From Watersipora subatra (lineage: Eukaryota > Bryozoa > Gymnolaemata > Cheilostomatida > Watersiporidae): a stretch of 64,000 nt of DNA. The DNA lies in NCBI RefSeq assembly GCF_963576615.1, contig NC_088711.1, positions 9,914,869 through 9,978,868 of the forward strand. Reading direction: 5' to 3'. Below the pieces are notes generated by a model. That model did not search any database, was not told where the DNA came from, and worked only from the letters and a program-made list of their open reading frames with translations. Below are positions 52,701-63,276 of this stretch, piece after piece; the stretch's first letter is position 1, and every line of letters starts with the position of its first letter. The position numbers and the translations under genes were made by a program.

Positions 52701-55700
52701 TGGTTGCATCCAGTTGGATCCGGTTGCATCCGGTTGCATCCAGTTGCCTCAGTGTCACTCTTCATGCACTCTTGTTCCTTGTCTGTAGTAGATGTCAAGT
52801 GTTTACTTTTTAAATATTTAATATTCTGTATTGTTTAAAAGTGCTCAGTGTAGCTGAGAATGCATCTCTCTTGTGATCCATTTTAAAGGCGTTTTATTTA
52901 GAAAATGTTATTTATCGCATACTTTCTAGGGCATTTTTGCGGCGGATGTTGAGACAGGAGAGGTTAAGCGACTGACATCTGGAGATGCTTGCTGGGTAGT
53001 GCAAGACATCGCCGCTGGTCTTATGCTAGTTGCAACGTCTGCCATAAACACTCCACCCAGATTAGTGAGTCCATCGACTTTATCTCAATTTCAGTCTAAA
53101 ATCATTCTTCAACATTTTAAAACAACGAAACACATTATAACTCACGCTAAATAGGATAGGAATCTCTGAACACCACATGTTTCACTTTTGATTTTCGCGG
53201 TCTTTTATCTACTTCTAGACTGTCTCTCGTTGACAAAAGGTTTTTCATGATTTTCTCATTTTTCCAATGTTATACCTTTGAAGGCGATCGGTCGACTAGA
53301 GGAGCTCGGCTCTGACTCCGGTATACAATGGAAGTATTTGGCGGCGGGGAATACCTTAACTAATATATCATGGGAAGTCCTACAGCACAAGCCCCTCGTG
53401 CCTCATCCTATCTATGGTACGATTTTAAGATTCTGTTCCGCGGTTGGAGTGGAATTGCAGATCATTATGTTATGTGAAATATAGCGCTGGTACGATGTTA
53501 GAGAGTTCATGTCGAGTATCGTTTTCAACGATGCTTACTGGAATTAGCTAGTAAGTAATTCTTTCTAAGAGAAACATTTCACCAGACAGCAAGAAAGTCT
53601 CATAAGAAAATGTTATATATTTAAAACATGATGAATTAAATGAATATCATAGGATATGCACCTTCATAAAAGAAATAAGGTAATTCATCATCAAGCTGAA
53701 TTGTTTCCGCTAATAAGAAGGCATGTCTCATGAGTTTTGTTAAACTCTCTGTGGGTTAAACGGGGGTTAAACTTCATGATCGACCAAATAAAGTGTAACT
53801 GCTTACTGAGAACATCTAGTTGGAAAAGTTTTGCAAATGAGGTTACTATAACGAAAATAAAACTTTTTTAAATGTCGAAGTTCTATTTAGCTGTAATTTA
53901 ACAATTTCATTTTATTGTAGTATCATTGTGAACTACAGCTGTAGTCAGAGAACCCAATAAAGTAGATCATACTAAACATTGTTTTTTATCAAAGAAAGCT
54001 TTTTACATCCAACTCTACTAGTTTAGTTTTAGTTCAATATTCGACAAGTATATACAGACCATCTGTAGATAATTTCAAACATATTTTGAAAGATGCCTAT
54101 TACAAGAAAGTAACCATTAAAATTAAGTATTAAGCTTGTATACGGTGGTAAGCAGGGTTGTTTTGAATGTTGCTGTTCATTGGAATATATTATTGTTCAA
54201 TTATTAAGGAAACCAATAAAATTAATCGTATTTTTAAAAAATGCATTAGCTCTTTGTTCGCCAATTTGTTTATTGCTGCCACATCTTTCTGATTGTAGAG
54301 AAGCTGACATATGAAAGCATCATTTTGCGGCCTGTGAACAAGGCTTGTCAAGGTCTTGTTGTACTACCTCATGGTATGTTACAATAGCAGACATTTACTT
54401 GATGAGATCAGGTGAAGTTAGACCTGTGCTTCAATAATCATACATTTCTTTACAACTGTTTATCAAATTTCTACTTCAAAGTGAAACTGTGAAAAAAGTA
54501 GATAACATCGCAGTGCCATAAACATATTCTCATAGGAATCTCTTTAATAGTTGGAATTATCTGCCCTTTTTACCAGCATGCATATTCATATTTTTTACAA
54601 GTTGATCTCGTTTGCCTGAACATGAAGAGCTGGGTTTATTTTTAACATCTTTATTATATTTGTTGTGGCTGCTTATCTTATGGAAAAGGTGAGCTTCTTC
54701 AAATTCTTATTTTCTTGTTGTTTTTGTGATAAAAGCATTGGTGGTGCATTTTATATGTTTAGTACATTTGGAAGTTAATCAAGCTCACTGCATCTGGGGG
54801 ATCTTTACTCTGTAATCACTATATGAAGGTGTACCTCATTTATGATCCCTTCATGTAGGGGTGCCTCACTTTGAGTTCACTATTTGTAGGTGGTCCTCAC
54901 TCGGTGATCACAATGGGCTATCATGTCAACTTTGCCTTCCTGGTCAAGATTGGTTTTACTGTTGCTTTAGGTGAGTGGCCGTTGTCTTAGGTGAGTAACT
55001 GTTGTCTTAGGTGAGTAACTGTTGTCTTAGGTGAGTAACTGTTGTCTTAGGTGAGTAACTGTTGTCTTAGGTGAGTAACTGTTGTCTTAGGTAAGTAACT
55101 GTTGTCTTAGGTGAGTAACTGTTGTCTTAGGTGAGTAACTGTTGTCTTAGGTAAGTAACTGTTGTCGTAGGTGAGTAACTGTTGCCTTGGGTGAGTAACT
55201 GTTGTCTTAGGTGAGTAACTGTTGTCTTAGGTAAGTAACTGTTGTCTCAGGTGAGTAACTGTTGCCTTAGGTTAGTAACTGTTGTCTTAGGTGAGTAACT
55301 GTTGCCTTAGGTGAGTAACTGTTGTCGTAGGTGAGTAACTGTTGTCTTAGGCGAGTAACTGTCGCCTTAGGTGAGTAACTGTTGTCTTAGATGAGTGACT
55401 GTTGCCTTAGGTGAGTAACTGTTGCCTTAAGCGAGTAACTGTTGTTAAAAATCGAGACTAGAAGATTAGAAGCTCTTTTACAGAGACTCGCGTTAGGCAA
55501 ATAGTTTCGAGATGAAATTTTTGCATTTGTTTCAGTAAACTATCGGGGCTCAACAGGTTTTGGTGAGGACAGCATCAACTCACTGCTTGGTTATGTTGGT
55601 GATGCGGACATTAAGGACGTACAGGTGGGTCAGCATTCATGAATATAACCTTATTCCTATATCCTTGGGCCTCATCACTAACCATTGTCTCCACCATGAC

Positions 55701-55949
55701 TCTCTCTCTCTCTTCGCCATGGCTTTCTCTCCGCCATGACAGTCTCTCTCCGCCATGACGTTCTCTTCGTCGTGACTCTCTCTCTGCCATGACTTTCTCT
55801 TCCGCCATGACTCTCTCGTCCATGGCCTTCTCTTTGCGTAGAGAGCGTTCTTCTCTCTACGCGGAGAGAAGAACGCTGCCGTCTCTCTCCGCCGTCATGA
55901 CGGAGAGCAAGTCATGGCTCTCTTTCTCTCTCCTCTCATATATATATAT

Positions 55950-56003
<54 letters not shown>

Positions 56004-56020
56004 TGTATATATGTATATAC

Positions 56021-56055
<35 letters not shown>

Positions 56056-59000
56056 AAAGCTACAAGTTTATTATGAGAACCCCCTATTTGGTGATCTTAT
56101 ATGGTGATCCTTTATATGGTGATCTACTCATCTGCCCACTAGAATAAAGAGGCCTCTTACATCACTCATGTTGTACATGATTTGAAACAGAATATTTCTT
56201 GCATTTTAAGGTATGAATTATATTCTCATTACATTATCACAATGATAGAATGTAAGTCAGTAGAATAGAGATTTTAGCAGTAAGCATACAGATGCAAAAT
56301 ACCAGTATCAATTGAGGCAATGGACCAATAGCAGAATCAATTGAGGCAATGGACCAATAGCAGAGTCAATTGAGGCAATGGGCCAATAGCAAAGTCAAGT
56401 GAGGCAATAGCCCAATAGCAAAGTCAATTGAGGCAATGGGCCAATAGCAGAGTCAAGTGAGGCAATGGCCCAATAGCAGAGTCAATTGAGGCAATGGGCC
56501 AATAGCAAAGTCAAGTGAGGCAATAGCCCAATAGCAAAGTCAAGTGAGGCAATGGACCAATAGCAGAGTCAAGTGAGGCAATGGCCCAATAGCAGAGTCA
56601 ATTGAGGCAATGGACCAATAGCAAAGTCAATTACGGCAATAGACCAATGACAGAGTCAGTTGGGACAATGAACACAAGGTAACCATCCTTACTTATGAAA
56701 CCATCCCATCAACCAGAGTAACAATGAAGTCTGGATGATTCAGTAAAAACCAAACACTGTCGAGATTTGCTTGTTTGGCCTTAGAGTGCCTCTGAGGAAA
56801 AAGGAAAGAGGATGGGAGATGTTGAATCTCATGTTAATGTTAAATATAGAATGTTATACGTATTGAAGGTAGCTTATTTATACTAGCATAGAAAGGACTA
56901 AAGCATGCGCATGGAAGCTGCATAACTTCAAGGCTATAGTGAAGTTATCATCTCCTTCCGTAATTAGAATTGGGTATTGCTAAAACTTTATACATGTTGG
57001 GAAGCAGTGCTGACATATTTTGCAAACATGCAATGCTATGTTGTATTTACCTGTATAAAGACAATTTATAAAATTTGTATGATCAAATGGAAAACAATCT
57101 AGCTATACATATCAGTTTACTTGATGCCGCGCTTCTTTAAATTTTTACATTTGTTTGTCCTGGTCACAATTTATTGATTATCGTTGAATTTTATTGATAA
57201 TTATTAAATATCTCATTAACATAAATTCTTAATATTAGGTAATAGTAGCTGAATGCCCATGCTATATGCATGTCACAAAGCAATGTATGTTTATTACTAA
57301 CTGGTTAACAATGTAAACATTTTAACCAAGAAGATTCCAAATTTCTTGCAGACACTGCAGGCAATGTAACTAGACAAACAAAAGGCTAGCACTTTTGTTT
57401 TGTGCCAATGAATTTGGTACAACACAGTGCACAGTTGCATATGTATCTTAGTAGATGTATTGCATAAAGTTGATAATCTCAGCCTCTATTAGAGTTAAAT
57501 ATTGATGATTATTTGTAATACACTCTAGCTCTCTTGTTCTTCTCGAAGTTCATGCAACTTGAATTATTGAACATGTATTTCCCTACCAATGTTACAACAC
57601 TATCTTCAATGATCAAAATGTCTTTTATGATATTTTGCAAGTTCACATCTACATGCAATATTGTGTTCATCAACATGTTATAACTTATGGTTGTGCAGCA
57701 ATGTGCAGAAGAGGTGCTAGTCAAGTACGGCCTGGACAAGAACAAAGTTGTTGTACTCGGAGGATCTCACGGGGGATTTATAGCTGCCCACCTCATTGGA
57801 CAATACCCAGTAAGTTTGCATTCTAGAATTATGTGCAATATACGTATTTTAATACATTTAAGATTTTTTTGGACTTTGGCGACTGTTTTTCAGAAATTCA
57901 AAACCCATCAAAGTCTAAAATTACTAGTTTGTCAGCTTCATTTGTGACAGGAAGTATGATAACCTATCTGCAAATCTTAGTGACTATTATAGCAGCTTGT
58001 TTTATATAAAAAAAACTATTTTTGTCAATGATTTTGTTCAAAAGTCTACAGCAATTGTGTAGGCATAAATTGACCTGAGTTTGCTAAAATTTTGATTGGC
58101 CAATTACTGATGAAAAAGATAGATTATTGGCTGATCCTGAAACTGCTGTACAGTCGACTGAATTTCAATTTTTTAATGTGCATCAGAAGACTCGAGCTTC
58201 TAAAAAATACTGACTTGACTTTTTTTTGCACACAAAGACAGTCTGTTTCCTTTTTACACAACCTTCTCATGAAATTAGATAGGCTGTTTTTATAGTATTT
58301 TTTGCAGACACGAAAATGCTTTGTCTTTTTTGTCATTGCAAGCAACAGAATATAAAGTAATAAACAATAAAAATTATGCCAAATAGCTTTGAATTGCCGT
58401 ACATAAAATTACCTTATCCTTTTCATTTGCTAGTTGTAGTTACAAAGGAAAAAAGTTTAACTGTTCAAATGAATCCATACATGAAAACAATAGCAAGTGT
58501 TGTGATATTGGCAAATTGTAAACTATCCCACTGCATCACTAGGACTGCTAAAACAGATAAACTAGTTCATTGTACTTTCTACAGGGTTTGCCTGTAAAAA
58601 GAACAACAGCACTGCTTAAGTACTAAAACAAAGCCCTCCCTGTCACTGTGCCCTCCTCGTCACTGTGCCCTCCTCGTCACTGTGCCCTCCTCGTCACTGT
58701 GCCCTCCTCGTCACTGTGCCCTCCTCGTCACTGTGCCCTCCTCGTCACTGTGCCCTCCTCGTCACTGTGCCCTCCTCGTCACTGTGCCCTCCTCGTCACT
58801 GTGCCCTCCTCGTCACTGTGCCCTCCTCGTCACTGTGCCCTCCTCGTCACTGTGCCCTCCTCGTCACTGTTCCCTCCTCGTCACTGTGCCCTCCTCGTCA
58901 CTGTGCCCTCCTCGTCACTGTGCCCTCCTCGTCACTGTGCCCTCCTCGTCACTGTGCCCTCCTCGTCACTGTGCCCTCCTCGTCACTGTTCCCTCCTCGT

Positions 59001-62000
59001 CACTGTGCCCTCCTCGTCACTGTGCCCTCCTCGTCACTGTGCCCTCCTCGTCACTGTGCCCTCCTCGTCACTGTGCCCTCCTCGTCACTGTGCCCTCCTC
59101 GTCACTGTGCCCTCCTCGTCACTGTGCCCTCCTCGTCACTGTGCCCTCCTCGTCACTGTGCCCTCCTCGTCACTGTGCCTTCATCGTCACTGTGCTTTCC
59201 TCGTCACTGTGCCCTCCTCGTCACTGTGCCCTCCCCGTCACTGTGCCCTCCTCGTCACTGTGCCCTTCTCGTCACTGTGCCCTCCTCGTCACTGTGCCCT
59301 CCTCGTCACTGTGCCCTCATTTTCATTGTGTTCTCTCTGTCATTGTGTCCTCCTCGTCACTGTGCCCTCCTCGTCACTGTGCCCTCCCCGTCACTGTGCC
59401 CTCCTCGTCACTGTGCCCTTCTCGTCACTGTGCCCTCCTCGTCACTGTGCCCTCCTCGTCACTGTGCCCTCATTTTCATTGTGTTCTCTCTGTCATTGTG
59501 TCCTATGTGTCACTTAGATATCTGTAAATATTAATTATAAGTTTCTGCAACTGGTGTCAAAGCCTAGCACCATCCCATATATTAAGGAAAAAGTGCAATG
59601 GATGCCAAAGAGTAAAAACTCTTGTACATTCAACACTTTTATTGCTTTAAAATAACTTTGGAGAGTAAAGATTTTTGTGGGTGGTTCAAATCACCGAAGG
59701 TAGCTGGTAGCTGCTTCAAAATGGTTTTGCTCTATCCTCCAGTGCCACATTTGGCTAATGGTAAATTACTTTAAGCAGATATAATTGAATAATTTGTTGT
59801 GTTATACAAGATTTCAAGTGACTAAGTGAATGTAAAATCATTACTTTCAGTTGAAAGAGATAAGTCAGCTATATATACACAAGCATTTACTCAGTGCTGT
59901 TCAGTTATTTCCAGTGCACATACCTGGCACTTGAACACCTTGGTTGTGGCTCGATACTTGTGTCTCCATCTCTAGAACATAAGATTACGGATCTGGTCAA
60001 TGCATCAACATTGTTAACTGTCTCACTTTCAGCTGTGCCTAGAAGTTCCTCAACTAAAAATGAAAAGCAGATCTCCATTTTATGTGATAGATAAAAATGT
60101 ACCAGAGGAGTTACGCTCACATGCCTCTGATTATGGTAGTACCTAGGGGAAAATTCCCTTATAATATTAAGTAATATTGCATTATCTCAGTCCTGCTGTT
60201 GATTGTTTAAGGATTCTGGATGGTGGACACACACTTATTCATTTTGTCAAACAGTGCCCCAAAGGACCTTAATTTAAAATAACATTTTAATAAAACAGCT
60301 TATTAAAAATTGAATTCAGCCGATCTACACACATGTCATGTTTATCTTTTATTTATCTATTCTTGATTGCTTTAAATTAAATGCAGAGCCATCATTCTTT
60401 AATATTCAAATGGACTGAAACTGGGCAGGTTAACACAACTCCTCAAGTGAGTGAGTACATTCAGTATAAGCGCTTGGAATGTCCATACTGCCTCATGTTA
60501 CGGGAAAAGGTCTTCATCGTGTGGGGTAGCTAAGCAGCAGTTGATATCATATCAGATAAAGAAGAGTGTAATGCATCCTTTACAGGAAGTTAATTTTACC
60601 AGGACTTCTCTACAGTAACTATTCTCTCAACTGTTACATCGTATAGGAAATATTTGAATGTCTGTTTTAGGACTTCTATAAGGCTGCTGTGGGACGTAAC
60701 CCAGTCACCAATCTAGCCACCAAAGTTGCATTGTCAGATATCCCTGATTGGTAAGTGTTCATTAGTTGCTGTTATATAAACACTTAGCACGGTCTCCATT
60801 AAATGGATGAAGGGAGCTGTTCCATACTCCCTGGTTTATATACTTGGAGCATCCATAAGCCAAGAATGCTACAGAATCTTATAGGCCCATTTTAGAGGCA
60901 TGGCTTTCCAAAGCTGACCTGGTGTTCAGCCCAAGTTTCTACAACATAGTCGGGGGCACAAGAGATGTCTGCGTCTCTAGCAGTTGTACCCCATGTTTTG
61001 CGAGCAGTAATAAATTCGAAAATCAGAGTATGCGTGTCGGGTGCATAGGTATATACAGTGCTATTAATGCTATCTTATCATGGGAAGATCTGATGTAACA
61101 ATCTGTGGGCGGCACACAATGCTTGAAGGTCATTGGGTCAGCTTCACAATCCTACTATGATGTATTCAGTTAATTGTGAGTTTAATAAATGAATGGGGCA
61201 GGTAAACGTTATAAAGATAAGAGGTAGAACAAACGTTTCAGTGTAACAGGTTCATTTGTGTCTGGCATTATGGAACACTTAAAAGTTTAGTGATGCTTTG
61301 CAGCTTGACAGTCGTTCTGCGAAGTGATGTGGTTCCATTTTATAAGTGCCACAGCTTTCTTTAAGATATGGCCAACTCTTAAACCAAAATAAAAGTGTTG
61401 GATATTGTTACGATGTCTTACTACTTATACGTAACAATGGATGCTTCATTTTTTGTCCCTACTATAATAACGACATTTAAAATTTCATCCAAGTGTTTAT
61501 AATGTCTGTGTAGGTCTCATATTGAGATTGGGTATAACGCTTACATCCCGTGTGCAGTACCGAATGCCGAGTTATACTCGAAGCTTTATTCCATGTCACC
61601 TGTGGCCCACCTAGAGAATATCAAGACTCCTATGATGGTGATGCTGGGCCAAGAGGATAGAAGGGTTCCTCCATCTCAAGGAATAGAATTCTACAAAGCA
61701 CTGAGAAGTCGGGGTGTGCCAGCCAGGTATGAGCCCTTCCAACATATTTTAATCTAGGGTTTGCTGGTTTTACCTATTAATAAGGCTCAGAAATACTTTA
61801 CAAAAAATTCTAAGAAAAATTTCCTTTTCGACTGGTAACTTTTTTATCAAATTGTGTGTGTAAATAAATCAATTTGGTTTTTTGTTTTAAGGCTTACTTA
61901 TGCATTCTACAACAGTTGATAAAAGTAGCAGACTCAGAATGATTGCAGGTCATACTCATAATGTGAGAAGTATTATATTTGTTGGTTATGTTCATTGTTC

Positions 62001-62631
62001 AACCATTGCACTAATTGTTTTGGTTCTTCCTCTCTTTGAATAATTTGTCGTTGAAATAAGACGCTAGCATCTCCATCTAGTTTATAACATATTCAACTGA
62101 ACACACTAGGATAAAAAAGAACAAAAAATCTGTAAGTTAATTTAATATTAAGTTCTATGAGAATGTCATATTTGATAAATAAAAAAAGGCTGCTTACTAA
62201 AAAATTTTTATGTTGACTTTTGAATTAGGTGGGAGGGTTGCATGGATGGAATAGTTGTCATCACCTAGCTGTAGAACTTTTAGAAAAGAGTTATTTTGCT
62301 GAAAATATTAAGGCTTCATTAGAATAACCAAAAATCACATCAAAGTGGAGCATCGTATAAATATATTTTACCTTACCCAGTTGTCCTCGAAAAAATCTCA
62401 TTTATATAGGTAACAATGAATGCTCTATTTTAGAGTTTCTGCTGTAGAATTAATTTTTTGCAAATGGTTTTGTAATATGAAAAATTATTCATCTTTGTTT
62501 GGCTTTATGCATGACTTTCTTGCAGGTTGTTTATATACCCTGAAAACAGTCATCCCTTACAGACTATCGAGGCCGAATCTGACAGCATTATCAACCTATA
62601 TTTATGGTTTATCACCAACTTGAGCGACTGA
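41858..62631 (+). CDS. APEH: Acylaminoacyl-peptidase (acyl-peptide hydrolase), S9 prolyl oligopeptidase family (19 coding exons, 724 aa)
   Basis: Cytosolic serine peptidase releasing N-acylated (mainly acetylated) amino acids from peptides. Coding exons: 41858-41908, 43252-43475, 44112-44211, 44419-44500, 45991-46124, 47849-47989, 48327-48418, 49858-49898, 50962-51086, 52505-52666, 52930-53064, 53284-53416, 54299-54373, 54890-54970, 55536-55624, 57699-57809, 60671-60750, 61514-61726, 62526-62631. All borders are GT-AG and all joins keep frame. The N-terminal half is the beta-propeller ([48 protein letters not shown]). The C-terminal hydrolase has PHGGPHS (oxyanion region, 497-503), [13 protein letters not shown], catalytic Ser578 in GGSHGGF, Asp667 in GQEDRRVP and His699 in PENSHPL. 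Length is close to the usual 730 aa. Exon 1 ([17 protein letters not shown]) is the least certain, chosen because it joins exon 2 in frame at CAG/GTAAGT. Confidence 0.95.
42458..42860 (+). mobile_element. LTR-like segment (possible solo LTR) in APEH intron 1
   Basis: A compact promoter-to-poly(A) arrangement: CCAAT at 42585, TATAAAAGG at 42646, then AATAAA at 42735. The stretch is less AT-rich than its surroundings. Candidate ends TGTAAAAG (42458) and GGAATACA (about 42855) have the TG...CA form, but no target duplication was found. An alternative reading is an internal APEH promoter. Confidence 0.33.
45128..45375. repeat. TATATATTATTATGTATATA microsatellite
   Basis: AT-only repeat with interspersed G (TATGTACAATGTATATAT), in APEH intron 4. 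Frames of Tyr/Ile codons are artefacts. Confidence 0.92.
46430..47235. repeat. About 40-bp minisatellite, about 17 copies
   Basis: Unit: ATGAGGTGTGACATACTAAG, then CATGACATATATATTTATAT. The TA tract in the unit varies in length, with a pure (TA)n block of about 60 bp at 46657-46718; units shorten to about 36 bp at the 3' end. In APEH intron 5. Confidence 0.92.
48870..49261. mobile_element. hAT-like non-autonomous element with 8-bp target duplication
   Basis: Ends are CCCAGGTTGATACTC on the left and, on the opposite strand, CCCAGGGTTGATACTC on the right. Both sides are bordered by the identical octamer CTCTGAAT (48862-48869, 49262-49269). An 8-bp duplication with CAGGG-type ends is characteristic of hAT transposons. 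The 392-bp interior has C-rich and G-rich stretches and no coding sequence. In APEH intron 7. Confidence 0.82.
50140..50240. repeat. 25-bp minisatellite, 4 copies
   Basis: Unit TTATACCCATGTTGTATTGT then TATTG, with CCCGTG and CTCGTG variants, just before the triplet tract in APEH intron 8. Confidence 0.85.
50340..50566. repeat. TTG/TTA triplet microsatellite, first block
   Basis: Interspersed TTATTG/TTGTTATTA triplets. The minus frame encodes poly-Asn and the plus frames poly-Leu, poly-Ile/Val and Cys/Tyr; all are artefacts of the triplet. In APEH intron 8. Confidence 0.95.
50695..50850. repeat. TTG/TTA triplet microsatellite, second block
   Basis: Same triplet composition as the first block, separated from it by about 130 bp of unique sequence. 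It ends about 110 bp before the acceptor of APEH exon 9. Confidence 0.95.
51415..52125. repeat. About 36-bp minisatellite with higher-order structure
   Basis: Basic unit: TTTGTGTTTAATGTACATTG, then CATAGTGTGTATTGTA. Distinct variants (ATAGATGTGTAGTTTAGAAT; TATAGTATTGGTGTTTAGTG) recur in the same order, giving blocks of about 170 to 240 bp starting near 51452, 51692, 51860 and 52062. In APEH intron 9. Confidence 0.9.
52682..52752. repeat. Short GGTTGCATCCA repeat
   Basis: Five to six imperfect copies of GTTGCATCC(A/G)G, starting 16 bp after the donor of APEH exon 10. Confidence 0.8.
54782..54902. repeat. Degenerate 31-bp repeat spanning the acceptor of APEH exon 14
   Basis: Units begin at about 54782, 54810, 54841 and 54872. 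The last unit contains the used acceptor TATTTGTAG and the first exon bases GTGGTCCTCAC; earlier units carry CATGTAG before GGGTGCCTCAC and TATGAAG before GTGTACCTCA. The exon's 5' border therefore belongs to a tandem duplication. Confidence 0.65.
54971..55446. repeat. 20-bp array of 5' splice sites at the exon 14 donor, about 24 copies
   Basis: Unit GTGAGTAACTGTTGTCTTAG, starting exactly at the exon 14/intron 14 border. The exon end ACTGTTGCTTTAG with intron start GTGAGTG is itself one unit, so the array grew from the splice junction. Nearly every unit keeps TTAG before GTGAGT or GTAAGT, a strong donor, and each unit begins GT and ends AG. Reading past the normal donor meets an in-frame TAG at 54988-54990. 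Confidence 0.93.
55690..55935. repeat. Polypyrimidine repeat (CTCTCTCCGCCATGA) with a hairpin
   Basis: Imperfect CTCTCTCCGCCATGACT units. Within it, AGCGTTCTTCTCTC (55844-55857) and its exact reverse complement (55864-55877) form a 14-bp stem with a 6-base loop. In APEH intron 15. Confidence 0.85.
55938..56055. repeat. (TA)n microsatellite
   Basis: Almost pure TATATA with a few ACATGTA and ACTGTA interruptions, directly after the polypyrimidine repeat. Confidence 0.95.
56305..56650. repeat. 29-bp minisatellite, about 12 copies
   Basis: Unit AGTCAATTGAGGCAATGGAC then CAATAGCAA, with AAGTGAGG, GGGCC and GCCC variants that alternate in a regular way. In APEH intron 15. Confidence 0.93.
58634..59510. 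repeat. 17-bp C-rich minisatellite, about 51 copies
   Basis: Unit CCCTCCTCGTCACTGTG. The first 30 or so copies are near identical; at the 3' end a variant block of about 130 bp (with CATTTTCATTGTGTTC) is itself duplicated, at about 59305 and 59465. The unit is stop-free in all plus frames, giving three artefactual frames of 280 to 290 codons. In APEH intron 16. Confidence 0.96.
59520..60670. other. Remainder of APEH intron 16
   Basis: AT-rich intron without a recognisable gene or repeat. Confidence 0.4.
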
Positions 62632-62842
62632 CCTCTCTTTTTCCTTTTATCGTGTATTTACAAGAATCTCCATAGACATCATTGGTGGATTCAACTCTTA
62701 CGCTTATATTGCAGATTTAGTTTCTATTCTGTTAGAAGTTTATATTGTTATTTTTATTTTGTTTCTGTCTTAACCAAATATTTATAATGATTTGTCTATT
62801 TTTTATGCAGTTAACATTTTTTTCTCAGGAATTACGGCTTTC

Positions 62843-63012
62843 AAGTCATGTGGTCACCTTACGAGTCATGTGACTACCTTGCTAGTCATGTGTCACTTTG
62901 CGAATCATGTGTCACTTTGCGAGTCATGTGACTGCCTTGCGAGTCATATGGTCAACTTGCGAGTCATGTGATCACCTTGCGAGTCTTGAGGTTACCTTGC
63001 GAGTTGTGTGAT
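62843..63012. repeat. About 20-bp repeat with CATGTG motifs in the APEH 3'UTR
   Basis: Unit like CTTGCGAGTCATGTGATCAC, about 8 degenerate copies, six of which keep CATGTG (an E-box core) and most the longer TCATGTG. Lies between the APEH stop and its AATAAA, so it should be transcribed. Confidence 0.8.
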
Positions 63013-63270
63013 CATATAATTATTATTAGTAGTGAGTTATTTACAACTCAGGACTCGGTTTTATTTGCTGATCCTTTTGCTTTGATTGAATAATGCTGTG
63101 TATCTCATTAATTACTTTATTTGTTAATATGTAGGTCTTACATACCTTCCTGCAGACAGTTGATGTAATGAATGTATTATTGTTTTATGATAAAATGTTG
63201 GTTGCAGTTATACTTTACCATAGTTTGCTTTGCAAGCATCACAAAATGGCTGGTGCTTGAAATTGCTCGT

Positions 63271-63276
63271 AATAAA
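63271..63276 (+). terminator. Polyadenylation signal AATAAA of APEH
   Basis: Canonical hexamer 640 bp after the APEH stop. It is the best candidate downstream of the stop; the 3' end was not otherwise determined. Confidence 0.5.

Noticed and set aside
54971-55446. TTAGG-containing repeat considered as telomere-like
   Set aside because: TTAGG occurs once per 20-bp unit as part of the splice junction TTAG/GTGAGT, not as a short telomeric tandem.
58648-59534. Three overlapping plus-strand frames of 281 to 289 codons ([11 protein letters not shown] type)
   Set aside because: Translation of the 17-bp minisatellite in every phase, located within an APEH intron.
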